Below, piece after piece: positions 9,901 through 21,100 of a DNA stretch of 26,372 nt. This DNA comes from Daphnia carinata. Its lineage: Eukaryota; Arthropoda; Branchiopoda; Diplostraca; Daphniidae. The position numbers and the translations under genes were made by a program. Numbering within the stretch: position 1 is the first letter of the stretch; every line of letters starts with the position of its first letter. A model generated the notes under the pieces. It was given only the letters and a program-made list of their open reading frames with translations, did no database searches and had not been told where the DNA came from. Where the stretch lies: positions 1 through 26,372 of the forward strand of contig NW_026712547.1 of assembly GCF_022539665.2 (NCBI RefSeq), read 5' to 3'.

Positions 9901-11019
9901 TGTAGATCATGAAACTGATTCTATAACACTATATTCACATTGAATACACGTATATTTGATGCTGTTTGAATGTAGATATTGAAACTCACTGTATCATACT
10001 ATATTCACATTGAATACACGTATATTTGATACTGTTTGAATGTAGATCATGAAACTGATTCTATAACACTATATTCACATTGAATACAAGTATATTTGAT
10101 ACTGTTTAAATGTAGATCATGAAACTGATTCTATAACACTATATTCACATTGAATACACGTATATTTGATACTGTTTGAATGTAGATCATGAAACTGATT
10201 CTATAACACTATATTCACATTGAATACACGTATATTTGATACTGTTTGAATGTAGATCATGAAACTGATTCTATAACACTATATTCACATTGAATACACG
10301 TATATTTGATACTGTTTGAATGTAGATCATGAAACTGATTCTATAACACTATATTCACATTGAATACACGTATATTTGATGCTGTTTGAATGTAGATATT
10401 GAAACTCACTGTATCATACTATATTCACATTGAATACACGTATATTTGATGCTGTTTGAATGTAGATATTGAAACTCACTGTATCATACTATATTCACAT
10501 TGAATACACGTATATTTGATGCTGTTTGAATGTAGATATTGAAACTCACTGTATCATACTATATTCACATTGAATACACGTATATTTGATACTGTTTGAA
10601 TGTAGATCATGAAACTGATTCTATAACACTATATTCACATTGAATACACGTATATTTTATGCTGTTTGAATGTAGATATTGAAAGTCACTGTATCATACT
10701 ATATTCACATTGAATACACGTATATTTGATACTGTTTGAATGTAGATCATGAAACTGATTCTATAACACTATATTCACATTGAATACACGTATAATTGAT
10801 ACTGTTTGAATGTAGATCATGAAACTGATTCTATAACACTATATTCACATTGAATACACGTATATTTGATGCTGTTTGAATGTAGATATTGAAACTCACT
10901 GTGTCATACTATATTCACATTGAATACACGTATATTTGATACTGTTTGAATGTAGATCATGAAACTGATACTATAACACTATATTCACATTGAATACACG
11001 TATAATTGATACTGTTTGA
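6940..11019 (-). repeat. 70-bp satellite array, inverted middle block (about 58 monomers)
   Basis: This is the same A and B monomers as the flanks, but on the opposite strand (…CACATTGAATACACGTAT…). After a 5-bp filler (ACCTC) the block starts at CACATTGAATAC and it ends at ACTGTTTGA, directly against copy 2. It shares rare variants with the flanks: ATCAATTATA (seen here as TATAATTGAT near 7782, 9882, 10792 and 11002) combined with GTGTTATAGTATC, and ACTTGTATTC (as TACAAG near 9036, 9456 and 10086). It therefore derives from the same array. No gene was seen. Confidence 0.97.
7177..7227 (-). repeat. Rearranged short satellite monomer (51 bp)
   Basis: The distance between successive GATACTG motifs is 51 instead of 70 bp. 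The intervening sequence (ATTCGATCATTGAATAAC, then ACTATATTATTGAATG) is scrambled, with pieces of monomer joined out of order. It lies about 240 bp inside the inverted block, near the insert junction. Confidence 0.8.
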
Positions 11020-11171
11020 CGGAGAAAAAGGCCCAGACGAAAAAGGCCCACGAAAAAGGCCCGCGAAAAAGGCCCATACGAAAAAGGCCCACTTTTTTCC
11101 TAATTCAAAAGTGGGCCTTTTTCTCCATTGGACTGGGCCTTTTTCTCCATTGGACTGGGCCTTTTTCTCCG
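11020..11171 (+). repeat. 152-bp terminal hairpin unit (inner end, copy 2)
   Basis: It opens CGGAGAAAAAGGCCCAG and closes CTGGGCCTTTTTCTCCG, with the conserved central stem AAAAAGGCCCACTTTT. Compared with 6793–6939, an inner CTCCATTGGACTGGGCC block is duplicated and the outer tandem repeats are rearranged, which shows that these hairpins change quickly. Confidence 0.9.
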
Positions 11172-11324
11172 CTCAATTTCCATTTTCTTACAAACTTTAT
11201 GTTTGTTTCGAAAATTGTATTTCCCACCTTCTATTCCGTGGAATTTGGAATGTACAAAAGTTGCTGAAACCGTGATCTTCTTTAAGGTTTGCAGAGATCA
11301 AACAATGTTAGCGTTTGTACGCTA
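11020..11324 (+). repeat. Inner terminal inverted repeat of insert copy 2
   Basis: This corresponds to 6640–6939 of copy 1, reverse-complemented. It ends at the palindrome TAGCGTTTGTACGCTA (11309–11324). It contains one more CTCCATTGGACTGGGCC block than copy 1 and fewer outer 15-bp repeats. Confidence 0.9.
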
Positions 11325-11527
11325 GTTAATCTTTGATTATTTATTCGGTTGCAATCTAATGTCGGATTATATTAGTATTTATATATTGCTAATATCCCGT
11401 TTAATAAAGTTCATTTTTCACAATTTTTGTTTATTGAACTACCATCGCTTTTTTAAATATAATACAAAAAATAAATGTTTTTCGCACTTAGCCTTGTTCT
11501 GTCCACCCTCTTTCAATATTCCCCCAA

Positions 11528-11681
11528 CCCCCAGTCCATCTCCCATATAGCTTCTTTTTGTCGATACTTATGCCATAGGTAAAGACCACTGATTCGTTGG
11601 GAATACGGAAACTGAATGAGTTCCGCGGGGCTTTTGTGGTTGCTGGGAACAAAAATATATGTTACCACGAAGACTAGTTTA
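11528..11681. other. 154-bp segment present only in copy 2
   Basis: The segment lies between CCCCCAA and TTATCATTAACATTTG, which are directly joined in copy 1 at 6436/6437. It is visibly richer in G and C than its surroundings (GTTCCGCGGGGCTTTTG). On the minus strand a frame reads through it, TKAPRNSFSFRIPNESVVF, then TYGISIDKKKLYGRW, then TGGWGNIERGWTEQG and a stop. It follows a possible acceptor TTTTTGTTCCCAG. On the plus strand another frame reads VKTTDSLGIRKLNEFRGAFV. Neither is recognised, and at this length both could be chance. Confidence 0.7.
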
Positions 11682-11796
11682 TTATCATTAACATTTGATA
11701 AATAATGTTTATAGGAATAATATTACAAACTTAAATTATCGTCTGAGGCAAGGACCAAAACAAAGATTATGTAATTCAATATTGATTCTAATACCA

Positions 11797-11802
11797 TTTA
11801 TT
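11797..11802 (-). promoter_or_regulatory. Poly(A) signal AATAAA (minus strand), copy 2
   Basis: TTTATT on the plus strand is the mirror of 6316–6321 and sits in the same context downstream of the copy 2 remnant. Confidence 0.4.
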
Positions 11803-12265
11803 CCTTATACATTTTCAATTCTTTTAACAATTACAAAGAGCCCAATAAATATATTAAAATCATAACCTACTGCTATAAATCATTCTGTTCGTTCTTCGTG
11901 TCCTGTTTTCACCTTTTGCACATTTTCAAGCAGCTATTGATTACCTAATTACACATCGCATAATACATTGAGATATAAGGAAGCTTTACACTTTACGTTA
12001 ACAAAGCTACTAATAATGACAAATCAATTTTCTACCATGACGGACTTTTTTTTAAAATGAGAGTCTGTTATTAGTGAAGACACTAAACCTTTTTAAATGA
12101 ATCTAAGATATTTTTTCTTCAAATTTTCCACGATCATGGAAGGCATGCCAGTGTATTTTTCTATAAAACTATCACGACATGGCTGCACATGAAAGAACAA
12201 GAGTTTAGCTCATCCATGAGTCAGTATCAGTCTTTCATATGGTAAATTTGCCTTTTTTCTTTAGT

Positions 12266-13052
12266 TTATTCACTTTATGTTCTTTGTTTTCAGTTTTATT
12301 TTTCTTTATGTTGGCTTTTCTCTTTTTCTGTTGTTATTCCTTTCTCTTTTCCTTTTCTTCGATTCGTTCAGCGCAATTTATGTTACTTTCTGATTTGATC
12401 TCGTTCATTAATTGATTTGGCAAGCAATTCCACATAGTCTTTTACCTATTGCAATACAGAAAGGTTAAAAGTTTTGAAGATCTTACAAATATTTTTGTCA
12501 AATTGAAAGTTTACCTGAAAACCTTCAGCTATTTGCAGAGCACCATTTCATGCCTGTTTCTCTTCAATGCTTCTTGCATTCTCAGCTTCAGCTTGGCCTA
12601 CCAAGATATTCATTTTTGGTTTAAGTTTTATTTTCTTTCATTTTAATCGTTGCCACTTCTGGATATAAAGTGGTCTTTTTCAGAATGGGTGAGGAATTAG
12701 ATAGTTCTCCAAAATCAAATTTGCTGGAAACTAGGCAGCCTTCACTGTTAAAAATTGGTGTTGCCAGTGTACTTGCTAGTCTTGGTTGAGGAATTTCTGT
12801 TTTAACAAACTCTGAAAGACCAGAGGTTGATGACACAGATACTGCCTTGGTGGCTCGAGCATGTTTGGCAATTCAGGACCTCTTCTTCTTACTTTTTCTT
12901 TTTAATTTCTTCTTCATTCCCTCTAACTTCCGTTTAAATTGGATTTTCGTTGTCTTATCAGACAATTCCAGCTTTTCCTCTGAAAATCAATGGAATAAAC
13001 TGGCCGGTCTTCCTTAAATGTAAATGTTAACACATACCTGTTAAGTGTGAGG
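12266..13052 (-). repeat. Internal tandem duplication, unit 2, copy 2
   Basis: This is the mirror of 5066–5852. It shares the unit 2 variants, including the open stretch at 12621–12836 on the minus strand. Confidence 0.85.
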
Positions 13053-13837
13053 CGTTCATTCAGTTTATGTTCTTTCTTCTCAGTTTTCTTTTTCTTAATG
13101 TTGGCTTTTCTCGTTTTCTGTTGTTATTCCTTTCTCTTTTCCTATTCTTCGATGCGTTCAGCCAACTTCTTTTTACTATCTGATTTGATTTCATCTTGTT
13201 TCATAATAGATTTAGCAAGCCATTCCACATTGTTTTTTACCTATTGCAATACAGAAAGGTTAAAATTATTTAAGATCTTACAAATATGTATGTCAAATTG
13301 AAAGGTTACCTGAAAACCTTCAGCTCTTTGCAAAGCACCTTTTCATGCCTGTTTCTCTTCAATACTTCTCACATTCCAACTTCAGCTTGGCCATCCAAGA
13401 TTTTCACTTTGGCTTTGAGTTTTTTTTTATCGTTGCTAATTTTCAATCTAAAGTGTTCTTGTTCAGAATGGGTCAGGGATTAGATAGTTCTCCTAAATCA
13501 AATTTGCTGAATACTAGGCAGCCTTCGCTGTTGAAAATTGGTGTTAGCGGTGTACTTGTTGGTCTTGGTTCAGGAATACCTGTTTTGACAAACTCTGTGG
13601 GATCAGAGGTTGATGACACTGATGCTGCCTCGGTGGCTTGTGCAAGTTGGGCAATTCAGGACCACTTCTTGTTATTTTTCTTTTTTAATTTCTTCTTCTT
13701 CAATTTTTCTAACTCCTTTTAAGTTTGGTTTTCATTGTTCTATCAGACAAATCCAGCCTTTTCCCTGAAAATAGATGGAATAAGCTGGCCCGTCTTCCTT
13801 AAACGTAAAGATTAACACATACCTGTTACGTGTGAGG
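13053..13837 (-). repeat. Internal tandem duplication, unit 1, copy 2
   Basis: This is the mirror of 4281–5065. It shares unit 1 variants, so the tandem duplication existed before the two inserts were made. Confidence 0.85.
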
Positions 13838-13932
13838 TGTTAGCTGCTAGACATTCTTCCTGTTCAACACCAACCTTATTGCTATTGAGATCGTCAACTG
13901 TAGATACACTTTCAATTGGAATGTTGAAATAA

Positions 13933-14226
13933 TAGCGTAAACGCTAACATTATTTCATCGGCAAACCTTATTGAAAGTCACGGTTTCAGCAACCTTTGTA
14001 CATTCCAACTTCCACGGAATAGGAGGTGGGAAATATTTTTTGGAAACATGTTAAAGATTGTAGGAATTTGGAAATTTAACGGAGAAAAAGGCCCAGACCA
14101 ATGGAGAAAAAGGCCCACTTTTCAATTTCGAAAAAAGTGGGCCTTTTTCGTGTGGGCCTTTATCGTATGGGCCTTTTTCGCGGGCCTTTTTCGTCTGGGC
14201 CTTTTTCGTCTGGGCCTTTTTCTCCG
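13933..14226 (-). repeat. Outer terminal inverted repeat of insert copy 2
   Basis: This corresponds to 3891–4185 of copy 1. It begins at TAGCGTAAACGCTA (13933–13946) and ends in a 147-bp hairpin (14080–14226). It differs from copy 1 by one base in the repeat tail (ACAC against ACAAC). Confidence 0.9.
14080..14226 (-). repeat. 147-bp terminal hairpin unit (outer end, copy 2)
   Basis: It opens CGGAGAAAAAGGCCCAGAC (14080–14098) and closes with its reverse complement, GTCTGGGCCTTTTTCTCCG (14208–14226). The central 16-bp stem is intact. Confidence 0.9.
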
Positions 14227-14232
14227 CCAATC

Positions 14233-15839
14233 TCAATATCTACATTCAAACAGCATCAAATATACGTGTATTCAATGTGAATATAGTGTTATAGAATCAG
14301 TTTCATGATCTACATTCAAACAGTATCAAATATACGTGTATTCAATGTGAATATAGTATGATACAGTGAGTTTCAATATCTACATTCAAACAGCATCAAA
14401 TATACGTGTATTCAATGTGAATATAGTGTTATAGAATCAGTTTCATGTTCTACATTCAAACAGTATCAAATATACGTGTATTCAATGTGAATATAGTATG
14501 ATACAGTGAGTTTCAAAATCTACATTCAAACAGCATCAAATATACGTGTATTCAATGTGAATATAGTATGATACAGTGAGTTTCAATATCTACATTCAAA
14601 AGGCATCAAATATACGTGTATTCAATGTGAATATAGTATGATACAGTGAGTTTCAATATCTACATTCAAACAGCATCAAATATACGTGTATTCAATGTGA
14701 ATTTAGTGTTATAGAATCAGTTTCATGATCTACATTCAAACAGTATCAAATATACGTGTATTCAATGTGAATATAGTATGATACAGTGAGTTTCAATATC
14801 TACATTCAAACAGCATCAAATATACGTGTATTCAATGTGAATATAGTGTTATAGAATCAGTTTCATGATCTACATTCAAACGTTATCAAATATAGGTGTA
14901 TTCAATGTGAATATAGTATGATATAGTGAGTTTCAATATCTACATTCAAACAGCATCAAATATACGTGTATTCAATGTGAATATAGTGTTATAGAATCAG
15001 TTTCATGATCTACATTCAAACAGTATCAAATATACGTGTATTCAATGTGAATATAGTATGATACAGTGAGTTTCAATATCTACATTCAAACAGCATCAAA
15101 TATACGTGTATTCAATGTGAATATAGTGTTATAGAATCAGTTTCATGATCTACATTCAAACAGTATCAAATATACGTGTATTCAATGTGAATATAGTATG
15201 ATACATTGAGTTTCAATATCTACATTCAAACAGCGTCAAATATACGTGTATTCAATGTGAATATAGTGTTATAGAATCAGTTTCATGATCTACATTAAAA
15301 CAGTATCAAATATACGTGTATTCAATGTGAATGTAGTGTTATAGAATCAGTTTCATGATCTACATTCAAACAGTATCAAATATACGTGTATTCAATGTGA
15401 ATATAGTATGATACAGTGAGTTTCAATATCTACATTCAAACAGCATCAAATATACGTGTATTCAATGTGAATATAGTGTTATAGAATCAGTTTCATGATC
15501 TACATTCAAACAGCATCAAATATACGTGTATTCAATGTGAATATAGTATGATACAATGAGTTTCAATATCTACATTCAAACAGCATCAAATATACGTGTA
15601 TTCAATGTGAATATAGTGTTATAGAATCAGTTTCATGTTCTACATTCAAACAGTATCAAATATACGTGTATTCCATGTGAATATAGTGTTATAGAATCAG
15701 TTTCATGATCTACATTCAAACAGTATCAAATATACGTGTATTCAATGTGAATATAGTATGATACAGTGAGTTTCAATATCTACATTCAAACAGCATCAAA
15801 TATACGTGTATTCAATGTGAATATAGTGTTATAGAATCT
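14233..15839 (+). repeat. Satellite array, right block, AB-rich part
   Basis: These are forward 70-bp monomers, mostly alternating A and B. The array resumes at TCAATATCT, phase 42 of a B monomer, only about 5 bp off the phase at which the left block stopped (36). Scattered single-base variants occur (CAAAAGGCATC near 14600, AATTTAGTG near 14700, ATAGGTG near 14893). No gene was seen. Confidence 0.95.
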
Positions 15840-17955
15840 GTTTCATGATCTACATTCAAAGAGCATGAAATTTACGTGTATTCAATGTGAATATAGTGTA
15901 ATACAGTGAGTTACCATATCTACATTCAGACAGCATCAAATATACGTGTATTCAATGTGAATATAGTGTTATAGAATCAGTTTCATGATCTACATTCAAA
16001 CAGCATCAAATATACGTGTATTCAATGTGAATATAGTGTTATAGAATCAGTTTCAATATCTACATTCAAACAGCATCAAATATACGTGTATTCAATGTGA
16101 ATATAGTGTTATATAATCAGTTTCATGATCTACATTCAAACAGCATCAAATATACGTGTATTCAATGTGAATATAGTGTTATAGAATCAGTTTCATGATC
16201 TACATTCAAACAGCATCAAATATACGTGTATTCAATGTGAATATAGTGTTATAGAATCAGTTTCATGATATCTACATTCAAACAGCATCAAATATACGTG
16301 TATTCAATGTGAATATAGTGTTATAGAATCAGTTTCATGATCTACATTCAAACAGCATCAAATATACGTGTATTCAATGTGAATATAGTGTTATAGAATC
16401 AGTTTCATGATCTACATTCAAACAGCATCAAATATACGTGTATTCAATGTGAATATAGTGTGATAGAATAAGTTTCCATATCTACATTCAAACAGCATCA
16501 AATATACGTGTATTCAATGTGAATATAGTGTTATAGAATCAGTTTCATGATCTACATTCAAACAGCATCAAATATACGTGTATTCAATGTGAATATAGTG
16601 TTATAGAATCAGTTTCAATATCTACATTCAAACAGCATCAAATATACGTGTATTCAATGTGAATATAGTGTTATAGAATCAGTTTCATGATCTACATTCA
16701 AACAGCATCAAATATACGTGTATTCAATGTGAATATAGTGTTATAGAATCAGTTTCATGATCTACATTCAAACAGCATCAAATATACGTGTATTCAATGT
16801 GAATATAGTGTTATAGAATCAGTTTCATGATCTACATTCAAACAGCATCAAATATACGTGGATTCATTGTGAATATAGTGTGATACAATCAGTTAACTTA
16901 TCTACATTCAAACAGCATCAAATATACGTGTATTCAATGTGAATATAGTGTTATAGAATCAGTTTCATGATCTACATTCAAACAGCATCAAATATACGTG
17001 TATTCAATGTGAATATAGTGTTATAGAATCAGTTTCATGATCTACATTCAAACAGCATCAAATATACGTGTATTCAATGTGAATATAGTGTTATAGAATC
17101 AGTTTCATGATCTACATTCAAACAGCATCAAATATACGTGTATTCAATGTGAATATAGTGTTATAGAATCAGTTTCATATCTACATTCAAACAGCATCAA
17201 ATATACGTGTATTCAATGTGAATATAGTGTTATAGAATCAGTTTCATGATCTACATTCAAACAGCATCAAATATACGTGTATTCAATGTGAATATAGTGT
17301 TATAGAATCAGTTTCATGATCTACATTCAAACAGCATCAAATATACGTGTATTCAATGTGAATATAGTGTTATAGAATCAGTTTCATATCTACATTCAAA
17401 CAGCATCAAATATACGTGTATTCAATGTGAATATAGTGTTATAGAATCAGTTTCATGATCTACATTCAAACAGCATCAAATATACGTGTATTCAATGTGA
17501 ATATAGTGTTATAGAATCAGTTTCAATATCTACATTCAAACAGCATCAAATATACGTGTATTCAATGTGAATATAGTGTTATAGAATCAGTTTCATGATC
17601 TACATTCAAACAGCATCAAATATACGTGTATTCAATGTGAATATAGTGTGATACAATAAGTTACCATATCTACATTCAAACAGCATCAAATATACGTGTA
17701 TTCAATGTGAATATAGTGTTATATAATCAGTTTCATGATCTACATTCAAACAGCATCAAATATACGTGTATTCAATGTGAATATAGTGTTATAGAATCAG
17801 TTTCATGATCTACATTCAAACAGCATCAAATATACGTGTATTCAATGTGAATATAGTGTGATACAATCAGTTTCCATATCTACATTCAAACAGCATCAAA
17901 TATACGTGTATTCAATGTGAATATAGTGTTATAGAATCTGTTTCATGATGATCTA
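15840..17955 (+). repeat. Satellite sub-block of A monomers carrying AGCATC
   Basis: Over about 2.1 kb (about 30 monomers) nearly every unit has the type A body (GTGTTATAGAATCAG, TTTCATGATCT) but the B-type tail AGCATC. Interspersed are rare units with GTGTGATA or GTGTAATA and TTTCCATATCT or TTACCATATCT (near 15897, 16459, 16879, 17648 and 17858), two units shortened to TTTCATATCT (near 17177 and 17383), and a 2-bp longer one (near 16263). It ends where AGTATCAATTATA appears at about 17965. This is a locally homogenised subfamily. Confidence 0.85.
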
Positions 17956-18044
17956 CATTCAAACAGTATCAATTATACGTGTATTCAATGTGAATATAGT
18001 GTTATAGTATCAGTTTCATGATCTACATTCAAACAGTATCAAAT

Positions 18045-18101
18045 ATACGTGTATTCATTGTGAAAAGTGTACGTGTATTCTACATTCAAAAGGCATCAAA
18101 T
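18045..18101 (+). repeat. Rearranged short satellite monomer (57 bp)
   Basis: After ATACGTGTATTCATTGTGAA the sequence jumps to AAGTGTACGTGTATTC and then TACATTCAAAAGGCATC, so this unit is 57 bp and chimeric. It sits at the edge of a duplicated segment also found at about 14591, and probably marks the recombination joint. Confidence 0.8.
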
Positions 18102-21100
18102 ATACGTGTATTCAATGTGAATATAGTATGATACAATGAGTTTCAATATCTACATTCAAACAGCATCAAATATACGTGTATTCAATGTGAATTTAGTGTT
18201 ATAGAATCAGTTTCATGATCTACATTCAAACAGCATCAAATATACGTGTATTCAATGTGAATATAGTATGATACAGTGAGTTTCAATATCTACATTCAAA
18301 CAGCATCAAATATACGTGTATTCAATGTGAATATAGTGTTATCGAATCTGTTTCATGATCTACATTCAAACAGCATCAAATATACGTGTATTCAATGTGA
18401 ATATAGTGTTATAGAATCAGTTTCATGATCTACATTCAAACAGCATCAAATATACGTGTATTCAATGTGAATATAGTGTTATAGAATCAGTTTCATGATC
18501 TACATTCAAACAGTATCAAATATACGTGTATTCAATGTGAATATAGTATGATACAGTGAGTTTCAATATCTACATTCAAACAGCATCAAATATACGTGTA
18601 TTCAATGTGAATATAGTGTTATATAATCAGTTTATGATCTACATTCAAACAGTATCAAATATACGTGTATTCACTGTGAATATAGTGTTATAGAATCAGT
18701 TTCATGATCGACATTCAAACAGTATCAAATATACGTGTATTCAATGTGAATATAGTATGATACCGAATAAGTTTCAATATCTACATTCAAACAGCATCAA
18801 ATATACGTGTATTCAATGTGAATATAGTGTTATAGAATCAGTTTCATGATCTACATTCAAACAGTATCAAATATACGTGTATTCAATGTGAATATACTGT
18901 TATAGAATGAGTTTCATGATCGACATTCAAACAGTATCAAATATACGTGTATTCAATATGAATATAGTGTGATAGAATCAGTTTCATGATCTACATTCAA
19001 ACAGTATCAAATATAGGTGTATTCAATGTGAATATAGTGTTATAGAATCAGTTTCATGATCGACATTCAAACAGGATCAAATATACGTGTATTCAATATG
19101 AATATAGTATGATACAGTGAGTTTCAATATCTACATTCAAACAGCATCAAATACACGTTTATTCAATGTGAATATAGTGTTATAGAATCAGTTTCATGAT
19201 CTACATTCAAACAGTATCAAATATACGTGTATTCAATGTGAATATAGTGTTATAGAATCAGTTTCATGATGTACATTCAAACAGTATCAAATATACGTGT
19301 ATTCCATGTGAATATAGTGTTATAGAATCAGTTTCATGATCTACATTCAAACAGTATCAAATATACGTGTATTCAATGTGAATATAGTATGATACAGTGA
19401 GTTTCAATATCTACATTCAAACAGCATCAAATATACGTGTATTCAATGTGAATATAGTGTTATAGAATCTGTTTCATGATCTACATTCAAACAGTAACAA
19501 ATATACGTGTATTCAATGTGAATATAGTGTTATAGAATCAGTTTAATGATCTACATTCAAACAGTATCAAATATACGTGTATTCAATGTGAATATAGTGT
19601 TATAGTATCAGTTTCATGATCTACATTCAAACAGTATCAAATATACGTGTATTCAATGTGAATATAGTATGATACAGAGAGTTTCAATATCTGCATTGAA
19701 ACAGCATCAAATATACGTGTATTCAATGTGAATATAGTGTTATAGAATCAGTTTCATGATCTACATTCAAACAGTATCAAATATACGTGTATTCAATGTG
19801 AATATAGTATGATACAGTGAGCTTCAATATCTACATTCAAACAGCATCAAATATACGTGTATTCAATGTGAATATAGTGTTATATAATCAGTTTCATGAT
19901 CTACATTCAAACAGTATCAAATATACGTGTATTCACTGTGAATATAGTGTTAGAGAATCAGTTTCATGATCGTCATTCAAACAGTATCAAATATTACGTG
20001 TATTCAATGTGAATATAGTATGATACAGTGAGTTTCAATATCTACATTCAAACAGCATCAAATATACGTGTATTCAATGTGAATATAGTGTTATAGAATC
20101 AGTTTCATGATCTACATTCAAACAGTATCAAATATACGTGTATTCAATGTGAATATAGTGTTATATAATCAGTTTCATGATCGACATTCAAACAGTATCA
20201 AATATACGTGTATTCAATGTGAATATAGTGTTATAGAATCAGTTTCATGATCTACATTCAAACAGTATCAAATATACGTGTATTCAATGTGAATATAGTG
20301 TTATAGAATCAGTTTCATGATCTACATTCAAACAGTATCAAATATACGTGTATTCAATGTGAATATAGTATGATACAATGAGTTTCAATATCTACATTCA
20401 AACAGCATCAAATATACGTGTATTCAATGTGAATATAGTGTTATAGAATCAGTTTCATGTTATACATTCAAACAGTATCAAATATACATGTATTCAATGT
20501 GAATATAGTGTTATAGAATCAGTTTCATGATCTACATTCAAACAGTATCAAATATACGTGTATTCAATGTGAATATAGTATGATACAGTGAGTTTCAATA
20601 TCTACATTCAAACAGCATCAAATATACGTCTATTCAATGTGAATATAGTGTTATAGAATCAGTTTCATGATCTACATTCAAACAGTATCAAATATACGTG
20701 TATTCAATGTGAATATAGTATGATACAGTGAGTTCCAATATCTACATTCAAACAGCATCAAATATACGTGTATTCAATGTGAATATAGTGTTATATAATC
20801 AGTTTATGATCTACATTCAAACAGTATCAAATATACGTGTATTCAATGTGAATATTGTGTTATAGAATCAGTTTCATGATCGACATTCAAACAGTATCAA
20901 ATATACGTGTATTCAATATGAATATAGTGTGATACAGTGAGTTTCAATATCTACATTCAAACATCATCAAATATACGTGTATTCAATGTGAATATAGTGT
21001 TATTGAATCAGTTTCATGATCGACATTCAAACAGTATCAAATATACGTGTATTCAATATGAATATAGTATGATACAGTGAGTTTCAATATCTACATTCAA

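Larger units (their letters stand above)
11325..12092 (-). other. AT-rich 3' region of insert copy 2, no gene seen
   Basis: This is the mirror of 6026–6639 with the 154-bp segment in addition. Apart from that segment and the AATAAA, it holds only short chance open frames. Confidence 0.55.
12093..13943 (-). pseudogene. Decayed intron-containing coiled-coil gene remnant, copy 2
   Basis: This is the reverse-complement counterpart of 4175–6025, with the same stops, frameshifts and splice-site-like motifs. Mirrored introns lie at 13765–13822, 13241–13309, 12980–13037, 12446–12514 and 12183–12251. The translated segments that could be compared are identical to copy 1, including the linker TPIFNSEGCLV and the terminal exon at 12093–12182. 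Both copies carry the same disabling changes, so decay came before the duplication or the two have been homogenised since. Confidence 0.55.
3885..14232. repeat. Giant interrupted inverted repeat: 3.1-kb arms, 4.08-kb satellite spacer
   Basis: The arms 3885–6939 and 11020–14232 are reverse complements. Position p in the left arm pairs with 18118−p up to about 6436, and with 17964−p beyond that because of a 154-bp length difference. Predicted translations from the two arms are identical over every stretch compared, and only a few substitutions were noticed (for example 6160, 6448 and 6590). The symmetry reaches outwards to GATTGG at 3885–3890 and CCAATC at 14227–14232 and stops there, where satellite begins on both sides. 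The spacer satellite runs opposite to the flanking satellite. Whether this is an inversion, a composite transposition or an assembly error is not settled by the sequence. Confidence 0.95.
11020..14232 (-). mobile_element. Long-TIR, hairpin-ended DNA-transposon-like insert, copy 2 (reverse)
   Basis: This is the reverse complement of copy 1, 3.2 kb long, with its left end now at 14226–14232 (CTCCG then CCAATC). It differs from copy 1 by a 154-bp extra segment (11528–11681), a few substitutions, and repeat-number changes in its terminal hairpin at 11020–11171. It is the fuller copy, so copy 1 probably suffered the deletion. It joins forward satellite at about phase 42 on its right and inverted satellite at phase 55 on its left, without a visible target-site duplication. 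Confidence 0.85.

Noticed and set aside
11006-11325. Open frames across the insert ends (also 3876–4070, 6697–6952 and 14048–14308)
   Set aside because: They are read-through of the 15-bp GAAAAAGGCCC repeats. They occur in several frames and on both strands, with satellite at one end.
3885-14232. Simple fold-back (hairpin-capped) palindromic duplication
   Set aside because: That would leave the satellite beyond the second arm in reverse orientation, but it runs forward on both outer sides.
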